A stretch of DNA of 64,000 nucleotides, from assembly GCA_037178675.1 (NCBI GenBank), contig JAYMGJ010000001.1:186001-250000 (forward strand), in the 5' to 3' direction. Numbering within the stretch: the stretch's first letter is position 1; every line of letters starts with the position of its first letter. Positions 47,504 through 58,582 of the stretch are shown here, piece by piece. The stretch comes from Scleroderma bovista (taxonomy: Eukaryota > Basidiomycota > Agaricomycetes > Boletales > Sclerodermataceae). Both the position numbers and the translations under genes were made by a program. The notes beneath the pieces are model-generated. The model was not told the origin of the DNA, searched no databases, and was given only the letters and a program-made list of their open reading frames with translations.

Positions 47504-47978
47504 TTCCAACCTGAAGGTATTACGGTGATACGAAGCCTGGATTGGCAACTGACTCTCAGCATAGTCCCATTTCCTGTACGGACGTGTATCGCACTGTTTA
47601 TACCCATGGTCGTGGCATCGCTTCTTTGTTTCCTCACTGTTGTCTCACCTCTTGATGTCGTCTGTTGTCTGCTCATGTATTTGCTGTCGTGGACCAGCTC
47701 TTAATGTCATATGTTGTCATATAATATCGAGTGATATATTGTGAGGTGTGAGTGATTAAACACAAGCATGTCAATAGTAGACCTTCGGGATGACCACACC
47801 TTACCGTGTCATATCGTCCTGGTATGGTGTCGAGCGACAAGTCAGTTTTTCTATATTGCACTACATCCATGGGTCCTGGATGATACTACAAGATATGATC
47901 TACAGTGCCAACAGCTGCAATATTATAATATATTCACATATATAGTTTAAGCAATTTTGGTGATGGTGTATTATGTAG
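47504..47978. other. 3' flank, no gene
   Basis: AT-rich sequence with TATTATAATATATTCACATATATAG-like parts that suits a 3' UTR and spacer. No frame is supported. Confidence 0.5.
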
Positions 47979-49187
47979 AGCTCGAGGGCATATGGGAAAT
48001 GGAAAGTCCGGCACATTTTGTCCGGCGTCTTGTCCGGCGCTTATATAATACACATTAAGTAATCCACCTTTCCCCGCTAGCATGGCTAAGCAACTTAGGT
48101 CACCCTCCCGCCTTCAATCGTGAGTCGTGACGTTCCTGGCCAAGGAAACATCAATATGGTCTTCGGAGAGTTTGGCTTCTGGTCAATGCCGTCGTGTGGG
48201 AGACAACGACCACTCCAGCTGCTGCACCCACGTAATCCGACGACCACCCAAGCACCTGCATGACAACGACGACAACTACCCAGCGATGACGACTCCAGTA
48301 CTTGAAGCATCCGCACGACCACGACCACGACCATCCCATCTCCAGTACCACGACCATCACCCACATGACGACGATCCAGCACCAACGTCATCACCCACAC
48401 GATGACGGCACCAGCACCAGTTCCAACACCTGCACGACAACTATCACAGCACCAGCACCAGACCATCACCTAAACAGCAATGACGACTGCACCTGCACCT
48501 GCACGACGACGACGACGATGACGACGACAGCAGTAGCACATCCACTCCAGCAAGACGAAGACGACGACGACGTGATGCAAACGGCCAGTGCCATGCCAAC
48601 ACGACGACGACGACGAGGTGACGCAGATGGCCAGTGCCACAACGACACGACGCCGACGACACGACGCCGACGACATAGGATGACAGTGGCAACGTACAGG
48701 AACGACAACGACAACAACGCAGCACCATCACTTGCACGACGACGGCGACGGCGACAACACGAACAACCGCCCTGGCCCCCAACACCAGCACCAGCCCAGC
48801 ATCCGCACGACGACGGCGACCAGGGCCAGCACCAGCGCCCCCAGCACCGTTACCCGCACTGCGACGGCGACGGCGACATGACGATGATCCCAGCCAGCAC
48901 CAACACCAGCACTCGTACCATCACCCGCACAACGACGATGTCAACTTGCTGGCTGTTACATTACACCTTGTATATTATGTATATAGTTCGTACAATATGA
49001 TGCATCATGCGTGGCCAATAGTATAGATAAATTGTGTTCTAGACACCGTGAACGCATAGAACTATTAGTGTACGGTATAGTAGGGAAGACGAGAATGAGA
49101 CTCTAATTGAAAACCCCGCTAAGGCGCCGGACAAGACGCCGGACAAGTTTTGCCGGACATTCCAAAATCCGAATATTGTCTAGAGCT
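47979..49187. mobile_element. TIR element with triple GTCCGGC ends and a trinucleotide-rich core
   Basis: Imperfect inverted ends of 60-65 bp (47979-48041 and 49121-49187) share AGCTC-AG...ATAT...GGAA-GTCCGGC. Each carries three spaced GTCCGGC motifs: GTCCGGCA, TTGTCCGGCGTC, TTGTCCGGCGC. The core (48200-48950) is a degenerate field of ACGACG, CACCAGCACCAG and ATGACGACG words with almost no stop codons on either strand. No transposase is present. The target duplication is not clear. It is probably a non-autonomous DNA transposon with a captured or grown minisatellite. Confidence 0.65.
48200..48950. repeat. degenerate ACG/CCA trinucleotide field
   Basis: ACGACGACGACGATGACGAC runs mix with CACCAGCACC runs, without a fixed unit. 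Open frames on both strands here are a by-product of the missing TA dinucleotides. They read as His/Asp/Thr or Arg runs and are not credible proteins. Confidence 0.75.
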
Positions 49188-49329
49188 TGACTTGTCAGTG
49201 GCTACATAATGATATCACTTGTCCAAAAAAAAAAAGACGCATGGTTCCGTGCTTCGATGGTCTCAGACTTTCCTCTCAGATGCAGGTTACTTGTGCGCTG
49301 GAATCATTCAGAGGTCAAGCAGGAGTCAA

Positions 49330-49560
49330 TGGGGGCTTGACATCGTGGCTCAGTGGCCCACATACTTGCAGCTCAACGTCTTTGGCTACGATGGTGACGT
49401 CGACGGCGGGTATCCTGGACCGTCTTCCTCCAAACTCCATCGCAGCTACCTGAACATGTCCGCGCCCCCGTGACCGTTAATGACCAGACACTGGAGTGGT
49501 CGCTGGAGCCCCGTGGCCAGGCGTTCCTTGGTGCCCTTAGGGCGCTTGGGAGGTTGTCAA
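49330..49560 (+). pseudogene. fragment of alpha-1,3-glucan synthase
   Basis: Three frames together give WPTYLQLNVFGYD, GDVDG-G, GILDRLPPNSIAA, YLNMSAPP and NDQTLEWSLEPRGQAFLGA. I recognise the juxtamembrane part of fungal alpha-1,3-glucan synthases, which reads DGDGVLDRLPPN, NYLNMSAPP and LEPRG just before the C-terminal membrane segments. That enzyme makes cell-wall alpha-glucan at the plasma membrane. Here two one-base shifts break it, and neither the catalytic domains nor the membrane part is nearby. It is therefore a captured or left-over scrap of a host gene beside a transposon. Confidence 0.55.
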
Positions 49561-49740
49561 CAAGGTCGACGGCGTATTACACTGAAATAGACGCTGTAGT
49601 TCAGGTACAGACGCCCACCATTCTGACCTGTTGACTTATTTAGATGTCGCAGATCGATATTGTTCACTCGGCTCGGCTTTGAATCGATCGTCCTGATAAT
49701 CGATGCAAGCGTCGAGTCTGCGCCCTTCCTCCCCGCCACC

Positions 49741-51424
49741 ATGTCTGACAACAGCTTCAACGCGGGACAGAGCCAATTCGGTTTTCCAGATGATGGTCAT
49801 TATGGTACTTACATTTATCCTCACACTGACCACGACTAACCGATGTCAGCACCATATGGTCTCGATATCGACACTGACCAGTTTGTCGATACTTTCAATG
49901 CTGATTTCTACGATCCATCGCCATGGGATTATATACCTCAGGCCGACTTCATTCCCATGGACGCAACGCCAACGCCTGCCCCATCAATGGGGGCCCCTGT
50001 TATTAGCTCGACTTCTCTAGCGATGCCAGCTCCAGGCACACTTTCACATACAACGAACCACGTCACCGGGGGGCATTATTTTCAGCCAGAAGCAACGACG
50101 GCCCCATCAACGAGCACTCCTACCGCCAGCTCGGTTTCTCTGGCGATGCCGGCTCTAGATGCAACTGCGCATACAACGGGTCACATCGCTAGCTCGATTC
50201 CCCTGCCGATGTCCGCTCCGGGCACGACAGCGCATACAGTGAACGACATCGCCGGAGGACATCATTTTCAGCCGGAAGCAACGAATCAGGTGCAGACTAT
50301 TGTATTACCGATGCCAGAGCCGGACGGCGCGGATCATCCACTGCATTTTTGCGCGTGTCGTGAGTTCTTTTTTCCCGCTCTTGTGTCGTCACGAGTTGAA
50401 CTACTGTAAACTTAGCCGCACATATCGACCTGCAGGAGCAACATTCAGAAGGTTGGGCTACGGTTCTCGGAGGCGCGTCAGAAATCCTGTGTAGCTTGCT
50501 CCAAGAAACGCTACCGCATACTATTCCACCCAAGGCCGTAGAGGCTGCACTTGCAAAAGGTATTTACGCCCATGTCAAGCAATGTCCGGGCTATATGTGG
50601 ATTCCAGAGGACAGTAAGTAAACATATTTCTGCCGAATTAATTATCTCACTTCTGATACTCAGTGTGGTTGGAGAATGGCACCCCAACCTCCAGCGGCGT
50701 TAATACGAATTTCACAAAAATAGTCCGACAGCAACTTAAAGAAGTCGCAGACCGATTCACGCATCATATGTGGCCACTCGCGATATTCGCCGTAAAAAAC
50801 CAAAACGGCTTGCATGGATTACCCCGAAATACCAACGGTATCTTAGGACCTGGGCCGATCAATGCGAATTTATTGGAGTGGTGGTGCACATGGTCCGATG
50901 ACTACGGTTACGGTATTTTTCACTCAGCGTATTTGGATCAAACGACGAATGCATACCATTTGGTGCGTCGTGGAATAAATTTTAAATCTTGATTTTAGTG
51001 AATTTTGTTTTTAGGGCGTCCCATTCGGTCACAACGCATTCGCACGGACATTTTGGGTGGCGACGTACGGAGTTGGTCACACAGGATGGTTCGGTTTGAC
51101 GAGAAAATGCAACTCGTCGCCCCAGCCTCTTTCCGAGGTGTCACTGCACATGGGGGCCACCATATGCAGCTGGGTAAGTCTGCCTCTACCTAATTATTAT
51201 AAAATATCTAATCAGCAATACTTTCTGAGCTTATCGTCGCGGCTTCAAACTTCCAACAGCAAACTCGGGCCGTTTGGTGTTCCAACGATATGCGGAAGGA
51301 TATCAAGAACACCACTGAGAAGCTGTATATGTTCTTTGTTAAAATCATGGTCGGCTTGCCAGGGAAAACCACTGCCGTGCAAGCCCAGTGGCGTGCGGGG
51401 CTCGTGAAATTTTTACAGGCATAG
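49741..51424 (+). CDS. uncharacterised 474-aa protein, intact six-exon gene
   Basis: Exons are 49741-49804, 49850-50359, 50416-50613, 50664-50962, 51015-51173 and 51230-51424. All introns are GT-AG and 45-56 bp, and the exons sum to 1425 bp ending in TAG. The N-terminus (MSDNSFNAGQSQFGFPDDGH) is disordered. Residues about 75-185 hold three loose copies of a repeat with SxxLAMPAPGT-AHTT-HI-GGH-FQPEAT. The C-terminal half is compact: HIDLQEQHSEGWATVLGGAS, WLENGTPTSSGVNTNFTKI, NANLLEWWCTWSDDYGYGIF, GHNAFARTFWVATYGVGHTG and AVQAQWRAGLVKFLQA. I know no domain or function. The preserved splice frame in such decayed surroundings suggests a recent arrival or a gene under selection. Confidence 0.7.
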
Positions 51425-52382
51425 TAGTATTGCATTGCCAATCCGCCTTTTTAACAATTCGCATCCGATCGTTGCTTGTACTAGTACGATAGTATCTTGT
51501 GTTTCAAAATGATGTCCGTAGTTCTAACGCTTTCTTGTTGACACGCTACTTCAGTTGTACATAAGTTGGCAAAAATAATTCATGATTCATGCTCTCTCGA
51601 GGTTTCGGACTTCGTCCACAGGCTGGTGATGCAGGCATTAAAGTTCATGCATCTGACACGTGTTAAACGACATCTTTTCGCCTCCTCTTCTAGGTTCTTC
51701 CAGCACCGCTTCGATGTCTTGGCAGCACTCGTTCATCGTCTCAGCCCATCGGACAACGCCTAGTCGTCTGTGTTCCTGTCCAGCTCGTCTAGTAGAAATG
51801 TTCGATCCCCAGTCTCGTTTTATCATCGCACGCCCAGATGGCGGTGCCAGCGACCCCGTCAGGCCATCTGCGCGTACACCATCTTTCGCTTCGACAGGGA
51901 GGAATACCAGAATGTCATCTACTGGTGCATCTACAGCGGTCTCGGCGTACGGTATCTTCCGTGACCTCGTTGTGGGGTAAGTTATGAACTTCAGGTATCG
52001 AAACACGTCAGGCGGTACGGTCTTGAAAAGTGGCTGACCCTGAAACTTGCATTTTAGTGGAACGACTATCTTCCTCTAACTTAGAGTCTGGCTTTGGGAG
52101 ACTAAGTTCACATGAAGGTTTCTAATTAGGGACTCCATGTTTGCTGTTACCATTTGGACATGCATCGCTCGAGTCCTTCGTGGATATGTGCTATCGTGGT
52201 ACGTGTTCGCCTCTCCCTTTGTTACCTTGGCTTCGCTGCCGTGTGGTATGTACTGCGACGATGAGTAAGTTAGCTACGCTCAAACTTGGTCACCCGAATC
52301 TTTTTTAACTGAACAATCACCAGGCTAAGGTAACTGAATTTTAGGAAAAGACTAAAGGACAACGAGCGATGGGTATCTGAAG
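51425..52382. other. no supported gene
   Basis: Frames on both strands at 51640-52000 overlap and none is convincing; a plus frame holds FRFDREEYQNVIYWCIYSG. The stretch 52010-52380 has no frame. Confidence 0.4.
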
Positions 52383-53214
52383 TTATATACTGTATTGTCC
52401 AGGTACGACTAACGAGTCTTGCCCTTGTCCTCCACTGGCGTGTCTCTGGCTGGCTCGTCCGTCTGCCTTCGACTGGGCTCTCTTCAACCGCGTCTTCTGG
52501 TCGACAGGAGCTTCCTCTTCATCTTCATAAGCACCATCCTCGTTTCCATATAGGATCACGTCCTCGCTTTCGACAGGTGGGTGACTTAGTTCTGCGACCC
52601 CAATCAGTTTGTAATCGGCGGGAACGGCAGGTGTTGAGAAACGGATCTCATCGATAATGGAGGTGCGTGGTCGTTTTACCCCATGGTACTTGCGATTGGG
52701 ACGGCTGTCGTCGAACGGCATATCAACGATCCCCTCTCCTTTCCCTGTGGGCTGAGTATCCCCTCTGTGCCGATTGACGCTGATGCTTGACTTTATCCAC
52801 AGCGTCCCACAGCATGCCCTCCAGCGTCTCTGCTTCAGGGACGTTCAAGACCCGACCCCCTTTACTTTCCTCTCCGCTTCGGAGATCTGCATTGGGGCTC
52901 AAAACCTTGGCAGGAGTAGGTGAGTGCCCGTTGATTACGATATCGGTATTCCCATCCTCATCCTGCTCGAGGGTTGCAAATCAGGACGAGGTAGTGGCTT
53001 CATGAGTGTAGGCTTCTCGGAATTGTGGATATCCGCAAGGGACATGGGGCGAACAGTCCTTCCCTCGACGAAGCGCAGCATCAAAGCGAAAGTAGGCGCG
53101 CACTTGCTCACAGTGCACCAGCATCTGACGGCTCTTGTCCCCTTCTAGGCTCCAGCGAACGGAGTAGAACTCCGGCCCTGATCGTTCAATATTTCTGTGA
53201 GGCTCGCGATCCAT
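52383..53214 (-). pseudogene. uncharacterised two-exon protein with one TGA
   Basis: ATG at 53214 opens MDREPHRNIERSGPEFYSV, then LVHCEQVRAYFRFDAALRRG. TGA at 52981-52983 is followed in the same frame by FATLEQDEDGNTDIVINGHS and ETLEGMLWDAVDK. A 40-bp intron (GTCAAG...CTCAG, about 52795-52756) joins it in frame to PTGKGEGIVDMPFDD, KRPRTSIIDEIRFSTP and an acidic/basic tail ending at 52383. The single stop is at a plausible arginine codon. I do not recognise the family. The unusual GTCAAG donor is an inference. Confidence 0.45.
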
Positions 53215-53329
53215 AGGGTAAGGGGTGCTCAGGCGGATACGGCGGTCAGGATGATGATGATGGACTCAGGGGTGACAGCCAGGTATTTAAGCTCTGGGCA
53301 CACATCCACTTACTCGCACTCACTTCTCC

Positions 53330-53527
53330 GTCCATCCATGCTTTCCAAGGCCTTGTCCTTCCCCCGTCGTTCCAGGACCAGATCCGTGAGCTAGCAAAGG
53401 TGCTGCCACCTCCACGCAAACATAATACCACTTGCGATCCGTCGCCTTTCCCCCATATCCACACCGTACCCATAACCCCTCTTATCAAGGCACGCAAGGT
53501 CAAGTGCTACAGACTTCCCAGTCAGGA
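53330..53527 (+). pseudogene. coding exon of unknown protein
   Basis: The frame reads FQGLVLPPSFQDQIRELAKV, LPPPRKHNTTCDPSPFPHIH and PLIKARKVKCYRLPSQDK, ending at a GTATGT donor (53528). No next exon is evident and there is no start codon in the frame. It is divergent from the minus gene at 53214. Its identity is unknown. Confidence 0.35.
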
Positions 53528-53676
53528 CAAGGTATGTCCCGTTTCATGCCATTGCTTTTCTTTCCACTTCCACCCTGTCCAGTGTCAGGTCAGTCGCTTC
53601 CGTTTCATCCCGTCTCTTCGCCCCAATTCACCCCCCCTCCGTAATCAGCAGCCAACCGATTCGCACCCGCCGTGAA

Positions 53677-53835
53677 ACCCCACGAACACTTCACCCACAC
53701 GCCTCGCAAGTCTTGCCCGTGCGGTGAGCTGTTCCAATCGTGAGACCACATCATTGCTACCTGCCCTACGTACTATGAAGACAAACGTCGAGCCATGAAG
53801 GATGCCTCAGAGGATCTCATCACATATGACATCCT
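53677..53835 (+). pseudogene. C-terminal scrap of a LINE polyprotein
   Basis: It reads KPHEHFTHTPRKSCPCGELF, then QS, TGA (53741-53743), DHIIATCPTYYEDKRR and AMKDASEDLI. The CPCG...H-x(5)-C finger followed by 'RRxxxxDAS' is the usual C-terminus of Agaricomycete LINE/RNase H polyproteins, where the TGA position is an arginine. It runs into the 3' end of the minus-strand gene near 53807. Confidence 0.55.
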
Positions 53836-56800
53836 CCTGTGTTAGCTGTGAGAGATGGTCGGGTAGGAAAAGAGGTAAAGACAATGGAGTAGGTTGCAAG
53901 GGAGGGACAGCAGAAACCATAGACTGGTGGTGCGGTGGAAGGTGTTGTGTAGCAGGATGCCTGGGCTGTGATGGAACAGAGGGTGAACGAGAATGCGAAT
54001 GGAGCATAGAAAATGTAGTCAGAATTGGAGCAGCGGACAGAGTTCTATGGACAGGTGGAGCTGGCAGTGCTCGAAATGCAGCTACAGATGAATAAGGGGT
54101 TTGCATAGAGGATGCGCCCAGAGAAGAAGTGAATTGATTGTCTGGGAATTGGAATTGTCCTCTTTGCATGGTCATTGAAGATGTCTCAGAGGTGACTGAA
54201 ATATGTTGTGTGGAGGGAGCTACAGCTTGTACAGCTTGCCGCTTTGATCCTCTTCCCTTCTTCACTGGGAAACTTGTATCATTACTGGTAAACGCCGACT
54301 GCTGCCCACTAGAAGTAGACCCCTTACCAGAGGCTGCCAGTGGTGGGGTTGAGGATTCATCAGTTGCTAACGCCCCAGCCTTCCCCGCCCTTTTCTTCTG
54401 GAGTTGCTGGACTGCTGCCTTTCGAACATCTTGCACATTTGGGACACGCAATGGAGCGACACAGAGGCTCTCTGGTAAAGTATCGAAGATATGCATATAA
54501 TTGTGAATGGAGTAGACATTAAGGAAGAATTCCGGTGTTGGCTCGTGATTAACAACCGCCAAGCTTCGAGATGTTTGGATGCGCTCTTGACGGATGGGCT
54601 TTGTTGATAAGATTCTACACTTCGCATCAACACAATTATGCTGTAGATTGACGCTGCAAATGATATCCTAGGATTCAGATTTAGATCGTTCGTACACCAG
54701 ATCAGGAGTGAAGTACCTTGAAACAAACAACTTCTTGGTCCGCAAGTTCTGTCAGGCATGGCAAACGGAGTTGCAGGTGAAGATTGGGAGCAAATGCAAA
54801 CAGTTGAAGAACAATGGATTTGATTTTGCAGGAATGATCCGCCGACACCAAAATCTCCTTGACACGTCCAATGTGAGACTGTGTACTGATCAGACAACAG
54901 AGATCAGTGAAAATACTTAACTTGCCTTATCGCTGTCACCTGTGCGGAAGATTACATGTCCATCAACATGCACAACATCGCCACCGCTCATTCTCAGGGA
55001 TGAACCTAAATAATAATAATGAGAACTACTTTTGTGGTGCATAAGTTTTGATGAACGCGTGTCCAGCCACGGAACCCGACGAGGAGGAGCTTTCTTATTT
55101 TTCGGGTCACCAACTAATGCCACTTTTTGGACACCTTGAAGAATTTCCGTTAGTCGACAATCTGATGCAATACAACTTAACTCACCACTTTCTTCTGGGT
55201 TGGTAGGCAATCCAAAGAGTCGTGATTGCTGTGGATGCATAGGTAGATAGTTGATCACATCCATCCCACCACAAACCCATTGTCCACACTGTTGGTCGAA
55301 CCAAAAGCCGCCGGTGGCAATATGTCTGATGATGTCATGGCGAGCAAACGTCTTGCAGGTATCCCGACTTGGCGCATGTCGATTACTGTAAATGCATGTC
55401 AATCGAAAGACATGGTTGAATGACTCGTATCATTCAGTGGAAAATATGATGGCTGGCCCAAAGCGGCGGATATAGGTAGGTAGGTGAACGAGAAAATGGA
55501 ACTTTGGCTTTGTGATAAGAATGCTCGGCGCGCATGTAGCAGTGACATTGAGAAAATCGTTGATCGTTCTTGTGAGTTGAGCCTGATGGACCATGAGAAC
55601 TTTGGTGGTGTTGAAGAAGAAAAATGGTCAACATTTACCAAGTACTTCTCTGTGTCATCTATTTGGGTATGCCAGATCAGGATCACCAGTTCGCCGATCA
55701 ATGACCATGCATCCAACACAGTCTGTGGAACAATGTTGTAGATTAGGAATGGCATCACTTGCGCTAAGCTCTTGAAGTGTTTCCCATTCAAACCACCCTT
55801 GTATTGACAAATATACCGAGCATTCAAAGGCGGCGCATTCAATCCATCTTGGCCCACAGAATCAAGGCGGGCTTGAAGTAGGTCCAGCAGCTTCGCCTTT
55901 TCTAGCAAGAAAACAGTCTGCCCCCAGAAGTACTTGACCACACCCAACAATATTGTATGGAGGACCTCCATTGGTGTATCTAAATGATATTCATCCCTGG
56001 AGGTACAGTTAGACGAAGTATACTCAATGATTGAAGAACCCGAGCACTCACCTTTCATTCCCAGGAGGGGATTGATCATATCTTTCATGTCGGTCCCTCC
56101 AAGGTAATCATTCAACTCTTGCTCTAACCTTGCCCGAATGTCTGCCTCAGGTATAGGCACCTTTCCGCTGCCACGCTTACGCAATTTCTTGCCCATGTCA
56201 ACCAGTGTTTCAACAATGGATGTCGTTATACTGTCTCGCACACCAGTCGAAGCGGTCACGGATTTCAGCTTTTCAGTTGCGCCGGAACCAAGCACCAAAG
56301 ATATTTGCCGACAAATCTCAGTTGTGGTTCCCTCTGGGGTCCAAAGTTCGCCTGACTGGAAAGCGACTATTAGCACTTCATTATACACCCACCAAGATTT
56401 TATTCCCTACTTACTGAAAAAAGAGTGTTATAACCATCCTCCGAGTGTTTGTATTCTTGTGTCCTGCCAACATGGCACGTCCAACAGAAGTAATTACACC
56501 TTAGACTGGCGTGGCTGCACTCCTTGGCTTGCATAGGGTTATCACTGCCGACAAATAACCCATATAAGTCAAGGAGTACTTCTTCATGACCCTTGCAATC
56601 CCATGCAATAATGCCTGCTTCTGAGGCTTTACTAGTCACATAAGTTAACTTTACTTCAGAAACTAAATAGATGGTGCACCTTATTGATTCCTTCATTGCT
56701 TTCATTAATTCCATCAGAGGGGCATGCGGTGATGCTGTCACAAACCTTACACAAAACTCCTTCTCAATCATTGCACGTGGTAGATTCGCATTGGACATGT

Positions 56801-57250
56801 AGATCGCATGGTGTTTATTCCACTGTTTTGATATGTTCCCTGACACATCGTCCATGAATATAATAATGGGAACAGAATAGACCATGCGACCATTTGCTTT
56901 GGCACAAAGGGGATGTGATACGAGCTTTGCCAACTGAGATGACGTCTCTGTCATTTGCGAATGTCATCACTTTAAATTGTTCCCAGAAATATGTGACAGA
57001 CCTGCAAGTCCGCATGAAAGCTCATTGGGATCAGCAGAAAGATCCTCAAAGGTGTGCATGAATCCAGATATGCAAACAATTTCCTTCATGTCACTGACAA
57101 TAAAACTGACCTGGCAGATTTGTCAGTACACCATCTCGTCACTTCGTCGTGACGCACATCTGTTCGTCCAACCTTACGACCTAAAGCACATAATTCTTTC
57201 GGATATGACGTCGGATCACTGACCGCCGATGGCGCATCCAAAGGATATGA
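53807..57250 (-). pseudogene. transposase-like Agaricomycete gene family, decayed
   Basis: Pieces in order: VGRTDVRHDEVTRWCTDKSA (about 57200), VSHPLCAKANGRMVYSVPII and FMDDVSGNISKQWNKHHAIY (56900-56800), AWDCKGHEEVLLDLYGLF, CNYFCWTCHVGRTQEYK, EYHLDTPMEVLHTILLGVVK and YICQYKGGLNGKHFKSLAQV (56000-55700). Then come PKFHFLVHLPTYIRRFGPA, TGA 55430-55432 in STE-YESFNHVF, SNRHAPSRDTCKTFARHD, a zinc-like CRIL region, and a Ser/Pro/Gln-rich tail ending at 53807. The family is frequent in mushroom genomes, usually unnamed. 'LDTPMEVLHTILLGVVKYFW' parallels the conserved core of Tnp_2/Plavaka-like transposases, so I suspect a DNA transposon. Frameshifts near 55640 and a missing 5' end (before 57250) make it dead. 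Confidence 0.5.
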
Positions 57251-57979
57251 TCCATAAAAAAAAACGCTCTGGGATGAAATACATTCCCGAGCAGTCTTGT
57301 AGTAGTTTGTTTACAAAGAATATCTTGTCACAAACCCAGACAGCAGGTGCATCAGGAATTTCACACATTGCTTATTTAATCCTTAGTCAACTTATATGCA
57401 TCAAATAAGCTCAAATAAGTTGACTTCACGATAAGCGCAACAAGTCACAATCCAGACCACTCGTTTTCTTATCCAAGCTTATTTTGAACTTATTTCCATC
57501 TTTTTGTTCTTGTACCACTTTGTTACTATTTCATTCACCAGTCAAATAAGTCGGAAAAGTGATTTAATTGCAGACATCCAGACAATTAAGTAAACAAAAA
57601 AGTCAACAGTAAGCTATATAAATGCTGGGAAAGCAAGTAACAAAGAGCGCAGAATAACAATCGGTGATGGTGTGTAGAGATGCAGAGTAAATGAGTGGGC
57701 AGTAGCGATTAGTGACGGCGGGTATAATGCTTGCAGAAAAGACAGAGCGACGATTGTAGCATACTGGAGCGAGCGAGTGAGCGTGGAACACGATGAGAAT
57801 GAGAGAAATCTGTTGTAAATGCATCAGTTTTAGTGCCATTACTATTCGCAGGGACCCCACCACAGAACGACGGTCAGCAGGTGATAACAACAAGACACGG
57901 AGGGTATAATATTTGCAAAAAAAAAATCCTGGAAACAAAGCGTGTAAACTGGACGAACGACCGAAAACGAGCAACTTAC
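57251..57979. other. AT-rich spacer with an inverted repeat
   Basis: There is no gene. AGTCAACTTAT (57384-57394) and ATAAGTTGACT (57415-57425) form an 11-bp stem, and CAAATAAG words recur around it. On the minus side (57970-57840) an intron-like stretch follows the donor of the gene fragment to the right. Confidence 0.45.
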
Positions 57980-58248
57980 AGAGGAAGTATCGAGGATTGA
58001 CGGCCTCCACGGGATCATCTGTGACCGCACTGCTACTTGCTGCAACCTTGAGCTTATGGGCACATTGGGCAATCTTGACCGTATCACGAAGCCAAGCAGA
58101 ACCTCGTTTGACGATCGAATCCCTGTATGCCAACGAGTCAACGCCCCAGTTTGGCCATGAAAAGTTGAAGGACGTGGAGGTGTTCTTCCCGGTTGCTTTA
58201 TTGAGTACTTTAGGGAGCTTGAATCTGATCTTGCCATCCCCAGCTTCC
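57980..58248 (-). pseudogene. exon of unknown gene, cut by the copia insertion
   Basis: The frame reads EAGDGKIRFKLPKVLNKATG, STSFNFSWPNWGVDSLAYRD, LRDTVKIAQCAHKLKVAAS and DDPVEAVNPRYFL, ending at GTAAGT (about 57979). It is open right up to the copia LTR at 58249, so the element appears to have landed in this exon or just before it. The rest would lie beyond the right window edge. No known domain. Confidence 0.45.
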
Positions 58249-58536
58249 TGTTGAAGCAATACCTATATACGTAGAGGAACTGCTACTCCAACTCACCTGT
58301 TGGGTGGAGTGCACAACCTGAAATGGTAGCGGTAGCTGGTCAAGAGCTGTTATATTATATAAGTGATTGACGCTGTTTATATACAACAAATAGTGTGACG
58401 CGTGACTGTGACACGTGACGTGTGATATGTAACATCTACTCTAAAGAGGACTATTACTAAGTCTACACTAATATGGCTCGCAGTCTTGTGCACACTTCGT
58501 CGACGGTTTATGCCGGGTGCACGTGCAACTTCAACA
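58249..58536 (-). repeat. copia 3' LTR, 288 bp
   Basis: In minus sense it runs TGTTGAAGTTGCACG...GCTTCAACA, so TGTTGAAG/CTTCAACA form the short inverted ends. TTATATAA near 58350-58360 is the probable TATA box. Confidence 0.9.
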
Positions 58537-58547
58537 CTCCCCCTCGC
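58537..58547 (-). promoter_or_regulatory. polypurine tract
   Basis: GCGAGGGGGAG on the minus strand directly abuts the 3' LTR, as expected for the primer of plus-strand DNA synthesis. Confidence 0.85.
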
Positions 58548-58582
58548 TGTGCTGCACGTAGAGCACTTCAGTGAATAAGGCG

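Noticed and set aside
48302..49000. 232-codon plus frame of His, Asp, Thr and Arg runs
   Set aside because: It lies in a trinucleotide field that is open on both strands; composition and lack of splice or start context make a protein unlikely.
51080..51230. apparent frameshift in the 474-aa gene
   Set aside because: Using the acceptor at 51229 instead of the nearer CAG restores the frame with a normal 56-bp intron.
51638..52006. 123-codon minus frame and overlapping plus frames
   Set aside because: Frames on both strands overlap with similar quality; no family, no convincing splice sites.
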